NCBI RefSeq assembly: GCF_030161375.1
Contig: NZ_BSSQ01000011.1
Location: 191,041 to 255,040, forward strand
Reading direction: 5' to 3'
Source of the DNA: Paenibacillus glycanilyticus
GTDB lineage: Bacteria; Bacillota; Bacilli; Paenibacillales; Paenibacillaceae
Length of the DNA: 64,000 nucleotides
Shown: one piece after another, positions 34,213 to 42,893 of the stretch
Layout: every line of letters begins with the position of its first letter
How positions within the stretch are numbered: position 1 is the stretch's first letter
Translations under genes and position numbers: made by a program
The notes under the pieces: generated by a model
Seen by the model: the letters and a program-made list of their open reading frames with translations, nothing else
Databases searched by the model: none
Told to the model about the DNA's origin: nothing

Positions 34213-35394
34213 ATGAAGACAAGTGGCTATATCGAAGAGAAGCTGCAGCGTCTTTATCCGGAGATGGTCCGGTGGCGCAGACATCTCCATCAGAATCCGG
34301 AGCTGTCTTTTCAAGAGGTACATACATCACGCTGGATTGCGGAACAATTAAAGTCATTTGGCTGCGAAGTGCGGGAAGGCGTAGGCGGGCATGGACTGCT
34401 CGTAACAATTAAAGGGGCGTTGCCGGGACCCGTAGTTGCTCTGCGGGCCGACATTGACGCTCTGCCGATTCAAGACGAGAAGGAATGCGAATACCGTTCG
34501 AAGGTGCCCGGTGTCATGCATGCCTGCGGCCATGACGGGCATACGTCGGCTTTGCTTGCGGTAGCTAACTATTATCAGCAGCATAAGGATGAGCTTGCCG
34601 GCGAACGCCGGTTGATCTTCCAACCCGCCGAGGAGCAGACGCCAGGCGGCGCCATCCGGATGATCGAAGACGGAGCGTTGGAAGGCGTAGACGCGATCTA
34701 CGGAGTTCATCTGTGGTCGCCGCTTGCATATGGGCAAAGCGCAACGAAGGCGGGACCGTTTATGGCTGCAGCGGATGAATTCACGTTAGAAATCGTTGGT
34801 CTTGGCGGTCATGGGGGAATGCCCCATAAGACGGTAGACACGATTGTAATTGGTTCGGCATTGGTGCAGTCGGTGCAATCGATTGTTGGCCGCAACGTTG
34901 ATCCGCTAAAGCCGGCAGTTGTTACAATCGGCTCTTTCCAAGCCGGAACAACAAATAATGTCATTGCTGAACGTTGCGTCATGAAAGGCACGGTCCGCAC
35001 CTTTGACGACGAGACTCGCAAGTTGACCCATGACCGGCTTGAGCAGTTGATCAAGTTTACTTGCGGGATGCATGATGCGGAATATCACTATCATATGCGG
35101 ATCGGATATCCGTCTGTCGTGAACGACGAACAGGAAGCAGACCGTTTCTTCCGCGTGTCAGGCGAGCTGTTTGGCGACGATAACACCATTCATTCAGAAG
35201 CAATGATGGTTGCGGAAGACTTTTCTTATTATTTGGAGAAAGTACCGGGATGTTTCATGTTTGTTGGAGCAGGCAATAAGGAAGCAGGAATTGTGCATGC
35301 CCATCATCATCCCCGGTTCGATATCGACGAGCGGGCTATGGTGAATTCAGCCCGGCTGCTTATCCAAATGGCGGAAGATTTTGCGGCAGGATGA
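34213..35394 (+). CDS. M20 family amidohydrolase (N-acyl-amino-acid hydrolase type)
   Basis: Metal-dependent amidohydrolase of peptidase family M20D, acting on N-acyl amino acids, hippurate or N-acetyl-diaminopimelate. 393 aa. Motifs are RRHLHQNPELSFQE near the start, ADIDALPIQDE, the metal-binding Cys-His pair in MHACGHDGHT, QPAEEQTPGGAIRMIEDG with the catalytic Glu, the dimer-domain GLGGHGGMPHKTVDT, and the final His in HHHPRFDIDERAM. GGAGGTG precedes the ATG. Substrate not determinable here. The end overlaps the possible upstream start of the CBS gene. Confidence 0.9.
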   Translation: MKTSGYIEEKLQRLYPEMVRWRRHLHQNPELSFQEVHTSRWIAEQLKSFGCEVREGVGGHGLLVTIKGALPGPVVALRADIDALPIQDEKECEYRSKVPGVMHACGHDGHTSALLAVANYYQQHKDELAGERRLIFQPAEEQTPGGAIRMIEDGALEGVDAIYGVHLWSPLAYGQSATKAGPFMAAADEFTLEIVGLGGHGGMPHKTVDTIVIGSALVQSVQSIVGRNVDPLKPAVVTIGSFQAGTTNNVIAERCVMKGTVRTFDDETRKLTHDRLEQLIKFTCGMHDAEYHYHMRIGYPSVVNDEQEADRFFRVSGELFGDDNTIHSEAMMVAEDFSYYLEKVPGCFMFVGAGNKEAGIVHAHHHPRFDIDERAMVNSARLLIQMAEDFAAG

Positions 35395-35450
35395 TGGAGC
35401 TTAAGGGAGGACACCCTAACGGAACAGATTGCGATAGGGAGGGTTCCGCC

Positions 35451-35879
35451 TTGGGCTTGAATAAACAGATCAGCGAAGTGATGTCCTCGCCGTGCATTAC
35501 GGCGACATTATTGGACAACGTGTACGAACTTGCCGTATTAATGAAAAAGCATGATATTGGATTCATACCTATTATCGAAGATTCGAAATTGATTGGCGTT
35601 GTAACGGACCGCGATCTGGTTGTGCGGGGTTATGCCGATAAACATTCCGGCTCCACTGCCGTGGAGAAAGTCATGACTGCCGATTTCTTGACGATTACGC
35701 CGGACGCTACGGTAGCAGATGCAGCGGAGCTTATGGCCAGGCATCAAATACGACGCCTTCCTGTCGTGGAAAGCGGCCGGCTAGTAGGCGTCGTTGCGCT
35801 TGGAGACTTGGCTGTGCGGGATGCCTTCATTCATGAAGCAGGTGCGGCGCTAAACGAAATATCCGAACATATCCATTAG
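35451..35879 (+). CDS. CBS-domain-pair protein (YhcV-like)
   Basis: 142 aa composed of two CBS motifs, about residues 6-60 and 73-130, forming one Bateman module that usually binds adenosine nucleotides. The C-terminal part (LMARHQIRRLPVVESGRLVGVVALGDLAV) closely follows B. subtilis YhcV. TTG at 35451 is preferred: AGGGAGGG (35436-35443) is seven bases upstream. The frame is open to an ATG at 35391 that overlaps the M20 gene and has a poorer site. Partner unknown. It is not AcuB, since the ACT domain is missing. Confidence 0.85.
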   Translation: MGLNKQISEVMSSPCITATLLDNVYELAVLMKKHDIGFIPIIEDSKLIGVVTDRDLVVRGYADKHSGSTAVEKVMTADFLTITPDATVADAAELMARHQIRRLPVVESGRLVGVVALGDLAVRDAFIHEAGAALNEISEHIH

Positions 35880-35886
35880 TTTGTTG

Positions 35887-35932
35887 AACGGGATTCTTCC
35901 GGGGTTACCCCATGGGAGAGTCCCGTTTTTTC
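35887..35932 (+). terminator. Terminator after the CBS-domain gene
   Basis: AACGGGA (35887-35893) pairs with TCCCGTT (35921-35927), with an inner GGGGTTACCCC hairpin and a T-run. Confidence 0.75.
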
Positions 35933-35998
35933 GTATAAAAAGGTGGATAATTCTGCATACTGGGAGGTGAATGTCTTATCGACGCAGGAGGAGATATC

Positions 35999-37663
35999 AT
36001 GCTGGAACGCCAAAACGGTCCGTTAATCGTCCAATCGGATATGACAGTGCTCCTCGATTACGAGCATCCTTTGTCGGAGGAAGCACGGAGCAAGCTGATT
36101 TTGTTCGCGGAGCTGGTGAAGCGTCCGGGTAATTGGCATACGTACAAAATATCCTCATTATCCCTATGGAATGCGGCTTCAACGGGCATGGACCCGTCTT
36201 CCGTTATTGAATCGCTTAGAGCTTACGCAAGATACGGCATGCCTGGTGTGCTGGAGACGAATATTCGTGTTCTGATGAACCGTTACGGCAAACTGCGGCT
36301 CGAAATTCATGAAGAGGTCCTTCTGTTATACGGAGAAGAGAGTCTTCTGAATGAACTTGCGGGTCATGTCGCGATCGCGGAATGCCTTGCGGAGCGAAGA
36401 GACGGCACGGCTTGGGAAGTAAGTCCCGCTCACCGCGGACAGCTGAAGCAGGAGTTGATCCGGCTCGGGTATCCCGTAATTGACTTGGCCGGCTATCACA
36501 CGGGGGAAGCGTTGTCGGTGGAACTAGCACCGGTAACGAGACGCGGACAGCCATTTGGTCTAAGGGATTACCAGCGGCAAGCCGTTGATCTTTTTTATAA
36601 GGAAGGAAGCATTCAAGGAGGCAGCGGCGTTGTTGTTCTACCATGCGGAGCAGGGAAAACCATTGTCGGGATTGCCGCGCTCGCGCGGTTAAACAACGCA
36701 ACATTAATTTTGACTTCGAGCGCTACCAGCGTACAGCAATGGAAGGAAGAACTTCTCGACAAAACCACGCTCCAACCTTCCGAAGTAGGGGAATATACCG
36801 GAGCTACGAAGGAAGTTCGCCCGGTGACGATCGCCACGTATCAGATTTTGACCCACCGCAAGTCGAAAAACGATCCGTTCAGCCACATGAAGCTGTTCTC
36901 GGAGCGGGATTGGGGACTCATTATTTATGATGAAGTGCATTTGCTTCCAGCACCCGTATTTCGGATGACAGCCGATATTCAAGCAACGAGAAGGCTTGGC
37001 CTCACGGCAACGCTGGTCCGGGAAGATGGCTGTGAAGAAGATGTATTTAGTCTAATCGGGCCCAAGCAATTCGAATTGCAATGGAAAACGGTTGAAGCGG
37101 AAGGGCATATCGCTTCCGTCAAATGCACGGAGATCCGCGTACCGCTTGACCAAGGGATTTCAGAGTTGTACCACTCTGCAGAGAAACGGTCGCGACTTAG
37201 GCTCGCTGCGGAAAATCCGGGGAAAGTCACGATCGTGCGCCAGCTGCTGGAACGGCATCAAGGTACGCCTACCTTGATCATCGGGCAATATCTGGATCAG
37301 CTTCATGCGATAGCCGATAGTTTGGAGGTGCCCGTTATTACGGGAGAGTTGCCTCAGAAGGAACGCCAATCGTTATATGAGCAATTTAAAGCAGGCGACG
37401 TGCGGGTACTTGCCGTATCGAAAGTGGCGAATTTCGCCGTGGACTTGCCGGATGCCGCTGTTGCCATTCAAATATCGGGAAGTTATGGCTCAAGGCAGGA
37501 AGAAGCGCAGCGCATCGGCCGGATCCTGCGGCCTAAAGAAGGACTTAATGAAGCCTGGTTTTATACCATTGTGACAGACGATACGAAAGAAACCGAGTTT
37601 GCGGCCAAACGGCAAATGTTCCTGCTTGAACAAGGCTACCAGTATGAGCTTGAGAGAAGATAG
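35999..37663 (+). CDS. Bacterial XPB-type DNA helicase (SF2)
   Basis: ATP-dependent 3'-5' DNA helicase homologous to XPB of eukaryotic and archaeal repair. 554 aa, similar to the mycobacterial XPB. The N-terminal domain (residues 8-175, GPLIVQSDMTVLLDYEHPLS) precedes the helicase core. Walker A is PCGAGKT (215-221), motif II D311-E-V-H314, motif III LTATL, the XPB-specific RED motif R341-E-D, and motif VI QRIGRILRP (504-512). A GAGGAGATAT ribosome site precedes the ATG. The next gene, 17 bp on, encodes its helicase-associated partner. Role in nucleotide excision or other repair is inferred; Firmicutes also use UvrABC. Confidence 0.93.
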   Translation: MLERQNGPLIVQSDMTVLLDYEHPLSEEARSKLILFAELVKRPGNWHTYKISSLSLWNAASTGMDPSSVIESLRAYARYGMPGVLETNIRVLMNRYGKLRLEIHEEVLLLYGEESLLNELAGHVAIAECLAERRDGTAWEVSPAHRGQLKQELIRLGYPVIDLAGYHTGEALSVELAPVTRRGQPFGLRDYQRQAVDLFYKEGSIQGGSGVVVLPCGAGKTIVGIAALARLNNATLILTSSATSVQQWKEELLDKTTLQPSEVGEYTGATKEVRPVTIATYQILTHRKSKNDPFSHMKLFSERDWGLIIYDEVHLLPAPVFRMTADIQATRRLGLTATLVREDGCEEDVFSLIGPKQFELQWKTVEAEGHIASVKCTEIRVPLDQGISELYHSAEKRSRLRLAAENPGKVTIVRQLLERHQGTPTLIIGQYLDQLHAIADSLEVPVITGELPQKERQSLYEQFKAGDVRVLAVSKVANFAVDLPDAAVAIQISGSYGSRQEEAQRIGRILRPKEGLNEAWFYTIVTDDTKETEFAAKRQMFLLEQGYQYELERR

Positions 37664-37680
37664 TTGAGGGGAGGCAATAC

Positions 37681-39456
37681 ATGATGTTAGCAAAAGAATG
37701 GTCAGAGAAACTGACAAGCGTTGCGAAGCAGCAATACATGAGGTCTCCCTTCTGGCTCGAAGCGGCAAGCCGGAAGCTGACTTGGGAAGAAGCGGTTATG
37801 GACAAGCCATCGATTCAAGAAGCCGTTAACCGATTGGACGAAGCTAGCGCCGGCGTCCTGCGCGCCTTTTATATTTGCTTTGGAGCCGGTCCTGTTTCGG
37901 AGGAACGGCTTTTTTCATCAGGCGTGCAGCGGGCAGGACTGTCCGGCGCGGAATTCCGTTACGGGCTGATCCAATTGCAGAACGCAGGAATCGTATTTGC
38001 GCTGCGCAAAGGTTGGGGCGAGAGGCTGTACGCGCTGCCAAGCGACGGCTATATGCTCTGGCATGCGGCATTGTTTCCGATCCCGCAACTGTCGGCGGCT
38101 GACACCGGATATGGACAATGGGAGCAGCGGCAGGAAGATACGCCGCATAAATCCCTTGGCAGACAGCTGCTTAGCGTATGGGCGGAATTAGCCCGCAGCG
38201 GCCTTGGTCTTACGGCTAAAGGAACGTTGCCCAAAAAAACGGCAACCAAGCTCATGCAAGCCGTTACGATCACGGAAGAAGAGATGATGTCGGCTGGCTG
38301 GAAGACAGAGCCCGAAGCATCCTACAATATCGTATTAACTTTTATACTCAAGCTCAGCATGCATCTTGGCGTTGTGACAACGCAAGAGAACCGGATGGGC
38401 TGGAACGAACAAATTTTGACCAAATGGCTGTCAGAGCCGGATTATAGGCAGGAATTTTTGTTGCTTCAATGGTGTCAGAAAGAGCGGTTTGAAGGGAAGC
38501 CGGGGATGTGGCATGCCATGGCTGTGCTTGCTCGTCTTGAGCCGGGCATCTGGTATGCTGAGCGAGATTTAACGGAGCAGATCAAGCGGCATGGCTTGGA
38601 TGCAATAGACTGGGATCGCCATTTGCATAGCTGTTTGGATTTTCTCCGCCTATTCGGATGGATGGAGCTGGGGCGAACGGAACAGGGGACAATGATGCGG
38701 TTTACGATGATGCCTCTGTTATTGCAAGAGCCATTCGTAAATTTAAAGGCGGTACACGAGCCTATATTCATCGAACCTAACGGAGATTTGTTTGTGACGC
38801 CGGGTTGTTCCCCGCTTATTCGCTGGGAGCTGGAACTTATTGCGGATAAGAAAAGCGATGATTTGTTGTCCATTTGGCAAATAAACCGTCAATCGGCCAT
38901 GAGGGCGCTCGCGCACGGCCGGACAACGGACCAGATCCTAGCCTTTTTGCATGCGGCTGCCGGCGGCGTGCCGATTTCTCCCTTGCTGGAATCCAGTCTC
39001 TTAGACTGGGGCAAACAGGAAGACGGCTTGAAGGCTGCCGCGGAACCGTATCCCCTGTTGCCATTTGATCCTCCTGCCGATTGCCAATTCCTACTTCGAT
39101 CCTCGGCAGGCGCGCTTGCTTCTTGCGAGCTGATGAACCACGAGGACTTCACCGTTGAGCGGTTCCTTCCCGAGCTGGACCGGGTACCTTTAAGTTGGCT
39201 TCAACAGTTAAGGTCCTACCATCATTCAACTCGTCTCGAGATCCTCGAACAGGCATTAAGCTGGCAGGCACCGGTCCAATTAAGCATGGATGAAGCTGTT
39301 GTTGCGTTTGTCCCGGCGAGAGTAGACAAATCGGACAACGGCTGGAGAGTGACCGGCTTGTTGCGGGAAGCGGCGACCATCCGGGAGGTTTGCTTGACGC
39401 CGGAGATGTGGCAGGGGATGAAGCTGGTTGCGCCGGGAGTGAGTGGATTTGTGTAA
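37681..39456 (+). CDS. Helicase-associated (XPB/Ssl2 N-terminal-like domain) protein
   Basis: 591 aa, no membrane segments. The central and C-terminal parts contain the Helicase_C_3-type domain: FIEPNGDLFVTPGCSPLIRW, then QINRQSAMRALAHGRTTDQI and LAFLHAAAGGVPISPLLESS. The first 130 residues are winged-helix-like (AVNRLDEASAGVLRAFYICF). It lacks helicase motifs. It follows the XPB gene by 17 bp with GGGGAGG between, so the two are co-translated. A gene of this kind also flanks XPB in mycobacteria, which suggests a conserved two-protein unit. Biochemical role unknown. Confidence 0.85.
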   Translation: MMLAKEWSEKLTSVAKQQYMRSPFWLEAASRKLTWEEAVMDKPSIQEAVNRLDEASAGVLRAFYICFGAGPVSEERLFSSGVQRAGLSGAEFRYGLIQLQNAGIVFALRKGWGERLYALPSDGYMLWHAALFPIPQLSAADTGYGQWEQRQEDTPHKSLGRQLLSVWAELARSGLGLTAKGTLPKKTATKLMQAVTITEEEMMSAGWKTEPEASYNIVLTFILKLSMHLGVVTTQENRMGWNEQILTKWLSEPDYRQEFLLLQWCQKERFEGKPGMWHAMAVLARLEPGIWYAERDLTEQIKRHGLDAIDWDRHLHSCLDFLRLFGWMELGRTEQGTMMRFTMMPLLLQEPFVNLKAVHEPIFIEPNGDLFVTPGCSPLIRWELELIADKKSDDLLSIWQINRQSAMRALAHGRTTDQILAFLHAAAGGVPISPLLESSLLDWGKQEDGLKAAAEPYPLLPFDPPADCQFLLRSSAGALASCELMNHEDFTVERFLPELDRVPLSWLQQLRSYHHSTRLEILEQALSWQAPVQLSMDEAVVAFVPARVDKSDNGWRVTGLLREAATIREVCLTPEMWQGMKLVAPGVSGFV

Positions 39457-39530
39457 AATTGTATCTATTCCTTGAATGATTATGATATGATAGGTTTAAG
39501 CAAGTTTATAAGAATAAAGAGGGTGAACAA

Positions 39531-40007
39531 ATGCCAATGACTTCAGTACTGCCTAACCATGGTGCAGACGGCGTTTCTTCGCTGGATATGGCGTCGCTGC
39601 TGCTGTGCGCGTACGAGCTAGGTGACTTTATTAATCAGTCGGCGGAAGTTGCCGATTATCTATATTGGAAAGAAGCTGTAAACGAAGACGAGCAAGTGAA
39701 ACAGCTGTCGAAGCAATTCGCGAAAGCGAAGGAGCTGTTCTCGGAATGCGAGCGCTTCGGCAGATTCCATCCGGATTATCATGCGGCTAAGGATAAAGTG
39801 AAGCATATCGAGCGTGAACTAGACCAGATTGATGCCGTGAAACGGTTTAAGCTGGCGGAACAGCAAGTGGATACGATGCTCTTCGACGTATCGCGCATGA
39901 TTGCGGAATCGGTATCCGATACGATAAAGGTGCCGAGTAATGAAGGGAAAACGGGCGGCTGCGGAGGCGGCGGATCCTGCAGCTGCGGAAGCGGCGGCTG
40001 CGGCTAG
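39531..40007 (+). CDS. ricF: YlbF/RicF family regulator with cysteine-rich tail
   Basis: 158 aa. The helical YlbF core (LCAYELGDFINQSAEVADYL to MLFDVSRMIAESVSD) matches RicF (YlbF) of B. subtilis, part of the RicAFT (Y-complex) that promotes mRNA maturation by RNase Y and carries Fe-S clusters. The last 17 residues are Gly and Cys rich (GGCGGGGSCSCGSGGCG), giving four cysteines able to ligate a cluster. GAGGGTG precedes the ATG. The ylbG gene follows after 34 bp, as in Bacillus. Confidence 0.9.
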   Translation: MPMTSVLPNHGADGVSSLDMASLLLCAYELGDFINQSAEVADYLYWKEAVNEDEQVKQLSKQFAKAKELFSECERFGRFHPDYHAAKDKVKHIERELDQIDAVKRFKLAEQQVDTMLFDVSRMIAESVSDTIKVPSNEGKTGGCGGGGSCSCGSGGCG

Positions 40008-40041
40008 CCCTTTGCTTGATTCGACTCGACGGAGGGAATAG

Positions 40042-40308
40042 ATGTTGTTACCGGAACGGACAGGTTATATCATATGGGTCAGTGATCTGAAAGCGGCCAG
40101 AACGCTGGAGAAATACGGCACCGTTCATTATATGTCGCGCAAGATGCATTACGTAGCGATGTACATGAACGCAGAACGTGCCGAAGAAGCGGTGAAGACG
40201 ATTAGCCGCTTGCCGTTTGTACGCAAGGTTGAGCGATCTTACCGCAATGAACTAAAGACAGAATACAGTAAAGATACTGAGGATAAAACTAGATTCTATA
40301 GCATGTAA
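40042..40308 (+). CDS. ylbG: YlbG family protein (DUF2129)
   Basis: 88 aa; the body (YIIWVSDLKAARTLEKYGTVHYMSRKMHYVAMYMN) is characteristic of YlbG, a small ferredoxin-like-fold protein next to ylbF in Bacillus. GGAGGG precedes the ATG. Function unknown. A strong hairpin ends the ylbF-ylbG unit. Confidence 0.9.
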   Translation: MLLPERTGYIIWVSDLKAARTLEKYGTVHYMSRKMHYVAMYMNAERAEEAVKTISRLPFVRKVERSYRNELKTEYSKDTEDKTRFYSM

Positions 40309-40354
40309 CAAGGTTTTATCGATCAAGTGTGGAATATAATTGAATAATTATGCG

Positions 40355-40402
40355 GAAGATCGCCAGTACAAAAATTAGTCCTTGTACGGCGATCTTCTTT
40401 CT
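40355..40402 (+). terminator. Terminator after ylbG
   Basis: GAAGATCGCC-A-GTACAA pairs with TTGTAC-GGCGATCTTC, one bulged base, with a T-rich tail. Confidence 0.85.
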
Positions 40403-40542
40403 TTTATTATATTTTACATATAATTACATTTATGGGCTGAGTTTATTTTATTGTTGAAATCTCGGACAATCATGGTTAAAATAACCTTATACATAATTGT
40501 GGTAAAAAAGACCTGGTTCCTAAGACGGAGGTGTGGTTGGCG

Positions 40543-40980
40543 ATGAAGGACAAAATGACTAGAAGATGGAGCACTTATGAAACTTTTTATGTCGAGTTGG
40601 GAGATAAGAAAGTAGCAGACATCGTGATTACAAACCATGCCAGGAGCCGGTGGGTAGATAGGGTTGAAAGCGAGAAGACCGGTTACGAGGATATCGCGGA
40701 GTTTTTATGGGAATGCCTGAAACAAGGGCGGGTCGAGCCTTATTACAGAAATGAAGAAGATGTCTATTTAATTGATGACGATCTGGTGTTTGTAGCTGAG
40801 TTCGCCGCATCCGAAACCGATATTGATCTGCTCGGAAATCCGTTGCACAAGATGATTGTGGTTACTTTTCTAGGACGTATGTCTGAGACGATCGAGCTGC
40901 GGGATTTGAAATCTTATTATTCGTGGCTGCGCCATTCCAGACGTATGACTTTGGTAAAAAACAGTAGAAAAAGAAAATAA
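40543..40980 (+). CDS. Hypothetical protein, 145 aa
   Basis: Function not recognised. A soluble protein with a basic N-terminus (MKDKMTRRW). It has a conserved-looking ITNHARSRWVDRV stretch, an acidic middle (EDVYLIDDDLVFVAEF) and a very basic C-terminus (RHSRRMTLVKNSRKRK), which could bind nucleic acid. ATG 40543 is chosen, about ten bases after GGAGG; TTG 40537 and GTG 40531 are in frame and closer to or overlapping that site. It stands alone before a LysR regulator. Confidence 0.7.
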   Translation: MKDKMTRRWSTYETFYVELGDKKVADIVITNHARSRWVDRVESEKTGYEDIAEFLWECLKQGRVEPYYRNEEDVYLIDDDLVFVAEFAASETDIDLLGNPLHKMIVVTFLGRMSETIELRDLKSYYSWLRHSRRMTLVKNSRKRK

Positions 40981-40993
40981 GCTAAGCATTGAC

Positions 40994-41031
40994 AAAGCGT
41001 GGCATCCTACTAAAAGGGGCTGCGCTTTTTT
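40994..41031 (+). terminator. Possible terminator
   Basis: AAAGCG (40994-40999) pairs with CGCTTT (41023-41028), with a weaker inner CCT/AGG stem and six Ts. Confidence 0.5.
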
Positions 41032-41081
41032 GCGTTTATTTGTAGTATAATAACCGCTAAGAAGAGAGGATGGTCGGTCAG

Positions 41082-41993
41082 ATGGCGCTTAATTTTCATC
41101 AATTGCATATCTTTTATACGGTAGCGGAACGGGGAAGCTTCTCGGCGGCTGCCCAATCGCTTCATATGACGCAGCCGGCCGTTACGATGCAGGTTCAGTC
41201 GCTTGAAGACTATTTCGGAACCAAGCTGCTGCAGCGTTCAACGAAACGGATTGACCTAACCGAAGCGGGCAAGGCGTTAATGCCTTATGCGCGCAGAAGT
41301 ATTGAGCTCATCCGCGATACCGACCAGGCGATGTCGGCATTTACCAAGCAGCTAAAAGGAAGACTGCAGCTTGGAGCCAGCCTGACGATAGGAGAATACA
41401 TACTGCCCCGGCTGCTTGGCCCTTTCGGGCAGACATACCCGGATATATCAATTAGCATGAAAGTCATGAACTCTGCGCAAATCATTGAAGAAATTATGAA
41501 TCATCAGCTTACCTTCGGGTTGATCGAAGCACCGGTGAACCATCCCGATATGCAGATGGAAGCAGTAATGAGCGATGAGCTCAAATTAATCGTACCGAAG
41601 GATCATCCCTTGTCGAAGCAGCCGGCAGTTATGCTGGACGAAGTAAAGGAGTATCCATTTGTGCTGCGGGAGCAGGGATCTGGCACGCGCTTAGTCATGG
41701 AGGAACAGCTGAAGCGGAAAGATATCGACCCCGCAGACCTGAAGATCGTGATGGAGCTGGGCAGTACAGGCGCGGTCAAATCGGCGGTAGAGGCAGGGCT
41801 TGGCGTTTCCTTCCTGTCGGAATCTTCCGTAAAACATGAAGTCGCGTTAGGTTTACTGCATGTCGTGCCGATTGAGGACACCCGGTTCAAACGGCAATTT
41901 TATTCGATCTACTTGAAATCAACGCTTTTGCCGATTTCGGCCGTAACGTTCCTCACTTTCTTAAGAGAGAAGGATTTGCAGCAATGGTTGTAG
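41082..41993 (+). CDS. LysR-family transcriptional regulator (CysL/YwfK-like)
   Basis: 303 aa. N-terminal winged helix-turn-helix MALNFHQLHIFYTVAERGSF, then SAAAQSLHMTQPAVTMQVQSLE; C-terminal two-lobed effector-binding domain (GRLQLGASLTIGEYILPRLL onward). The sequence resembles the CysL/YwfK group that controls sulfite reductase or related genes, but its target is not adjacent, so the regulon is unknown. ATG 41082 gives the usual family start; the ATG at 41070 abuts the GAGAGG site. The end overlaps the PHP gene by 10 bp, so the two are co-translated. Confidence 0.9.
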   Translation: MALNFHQLHIFYTVAERGSFSAAAQSLHMTQPAVTMQVQSLEDYFGTKLLQRSTKRIDLTEAGKALMPYARRSIELIRDTDQAMSAFTKQLKGRLQLGASLTIGEYILPRLLGPFGQTYPDISISMKVMNSAQIIEEIMNHQLTFGLIEAPVNHPDMQMEAVMSDELKLIVPKDHPLSKQPAVMLDEVKEYPFVLREQGSGTRLVMEEQLKRKDIDPADLKIVMELGSTGAVKSAVEAGLGVSFLSESSVKHEVALGLLHVVPIEDTRFKRQFYSIYLKSTLLPISAVTFLTFLREKDLQQWL

Positions 41994-42844
41994 GAAAAGC
42001 GGATTTGCACAATCACACGACCGCATCGGACGGAACGATGTCTCCGGCTACCGTAGTTGCTCGCGCAAAGGCCGCCGGCCTTGCCGCCATCGCGATTACG
42101 GACCATGATACGATGGCTGGAGTAGAGGAAGCGATGGCTGAAGGCTCGAAGCTTGGCCTAATCGTTGTGCCCGGGGTCGAGTTAAGCACCGTGGCGGACG
42201 GACGGGATATTCATATATTAGCCTATTATCCGGATTGTCAGGATAACAAGTGGCAGGAGCGATTAGCCGGCCTGCGCGCGACACGCGGCAAACGCAATGA
42301 AATGATTGTTGAGCGTTTGGTCCAGTTGGGCATAGCTGCCACGATGGAGGAAGTAGAGCAGATTGCCGCTGAGCAAATGCGCGCCGGAGGCGGCACAAGC
42401 AAAGGGAAAACGATCGGACGGCCGCATATTGCAGAGCTGTTGATCCGTAAAGGCGTTGTTGCCACAATGGCAGAAGCTTTCGACCGCTATTTGGCGGAAG
42501 GCGGTGCGGCATACGTAAATCCTCCTCGCCTCCATCCGTTTGAAGCGCTGGAATGGATCCGTGAAGCGGGAGGAACAAGCGTGGTCGCCCATCCGGGCTT
42601 ATACGGCCGTGACGACCTTGTGGAGCAGCTTATCCAGAAGGGCGTTCAAGGAATCGAAGTCTATCACTCCGATCACGGACCCGAGGAAGAACATCGCAAT
42701 GCGGAGCTTGCAAGGCGCCATGGGCTCATAATGACTGGCGGATCGGACTTCCATGGGGAGCGCCAAGGAAAAGTGTTCCACGGCGAGATTGGCAGCAGAA
42801 CGGTAGATCTTGCCGTGCTAGACCAGCTCAGCAATAAAAGATAA
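41984..42844 (+). CDS. PHP-domain phosphoesterase (YciV/RNase AM type)
   Basis: 286 aa. Polymerase-and-histidinol-phosphatase fold with metal motifs ADLHNHTTASDG at the start, ITDHDTMAG, PGVELST, HIAELLIRKG, VVAHPGLYG and GGSDFHGE near the end. Family members such as E. coli RnmA (YciV) hydrolyse 3',5'-nucleoside bisphosphates or trim 5' ends of 5S and 23S rRNA. It overlaps the LysR gene, which may therefore share its expression rather than regulate it. Confidence 0.9.
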   Translation: MVVGKADLHNHTTASDGTMSPATVVARAKAAGLAAIAITDHDTMAGVEEAMAEGSKLGLIVVPGVELSTVADGRDIHILAYYPDCQDNKWQERLAGLRATRGKRNEMIVERLVQLGIAATMEEVEQIAAEQMRAGGGTSKGKTIGRPHIAELLIRKGVVATMAEAFDRYLAEGGAAYVNPPRLHPFEALEWIREAGGTSVVAHPGLYGRDDLVEQLIQKGVQGIEVYHSDHGPEEEHRNAELARRHGLIMTGGSDFHGERQGKVFHGEIGSRTVDLAVLDQLSNKR

Positions 42845-42851
42845 CGAAATA

Positions 42852-42886
42852 GGGGCAGCCCTAAGCCATTGGCTTGGGGCTGCCCC
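42852..42886. terminator. Strong hairpin terminator between convergent PHP and rqcH genes
   Basis: GGGGCAGCCC-TAAGCC pairs with GGCTT-GGGGCTGCCCC around ATT; T-rich after it. Confidence 0.85.
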
Positions 42887-42893
42887 ATTTGTT

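Noticed and set aside
35391-35450. An extended start for the CBS-domain gene at 35391
   Set aside because: The TTG at 35451 has the better-spaced ribosome site and matches the family start; the upstream 20 residues look unstructured and unlike the family.
35971-36132. A 53-codon frame with a good GGGAGGTGA ribosome site starting MSYRRRRYH, overlapping the start of the XPB gene
   Set aside because: Its Arg-rich beginning is simply the XPB ribosome site (AGGAGGAGA) read in another frame, and most of it lies within XPB coding sequence. A leader-peptide role cannot be excluded but nothing supports it.
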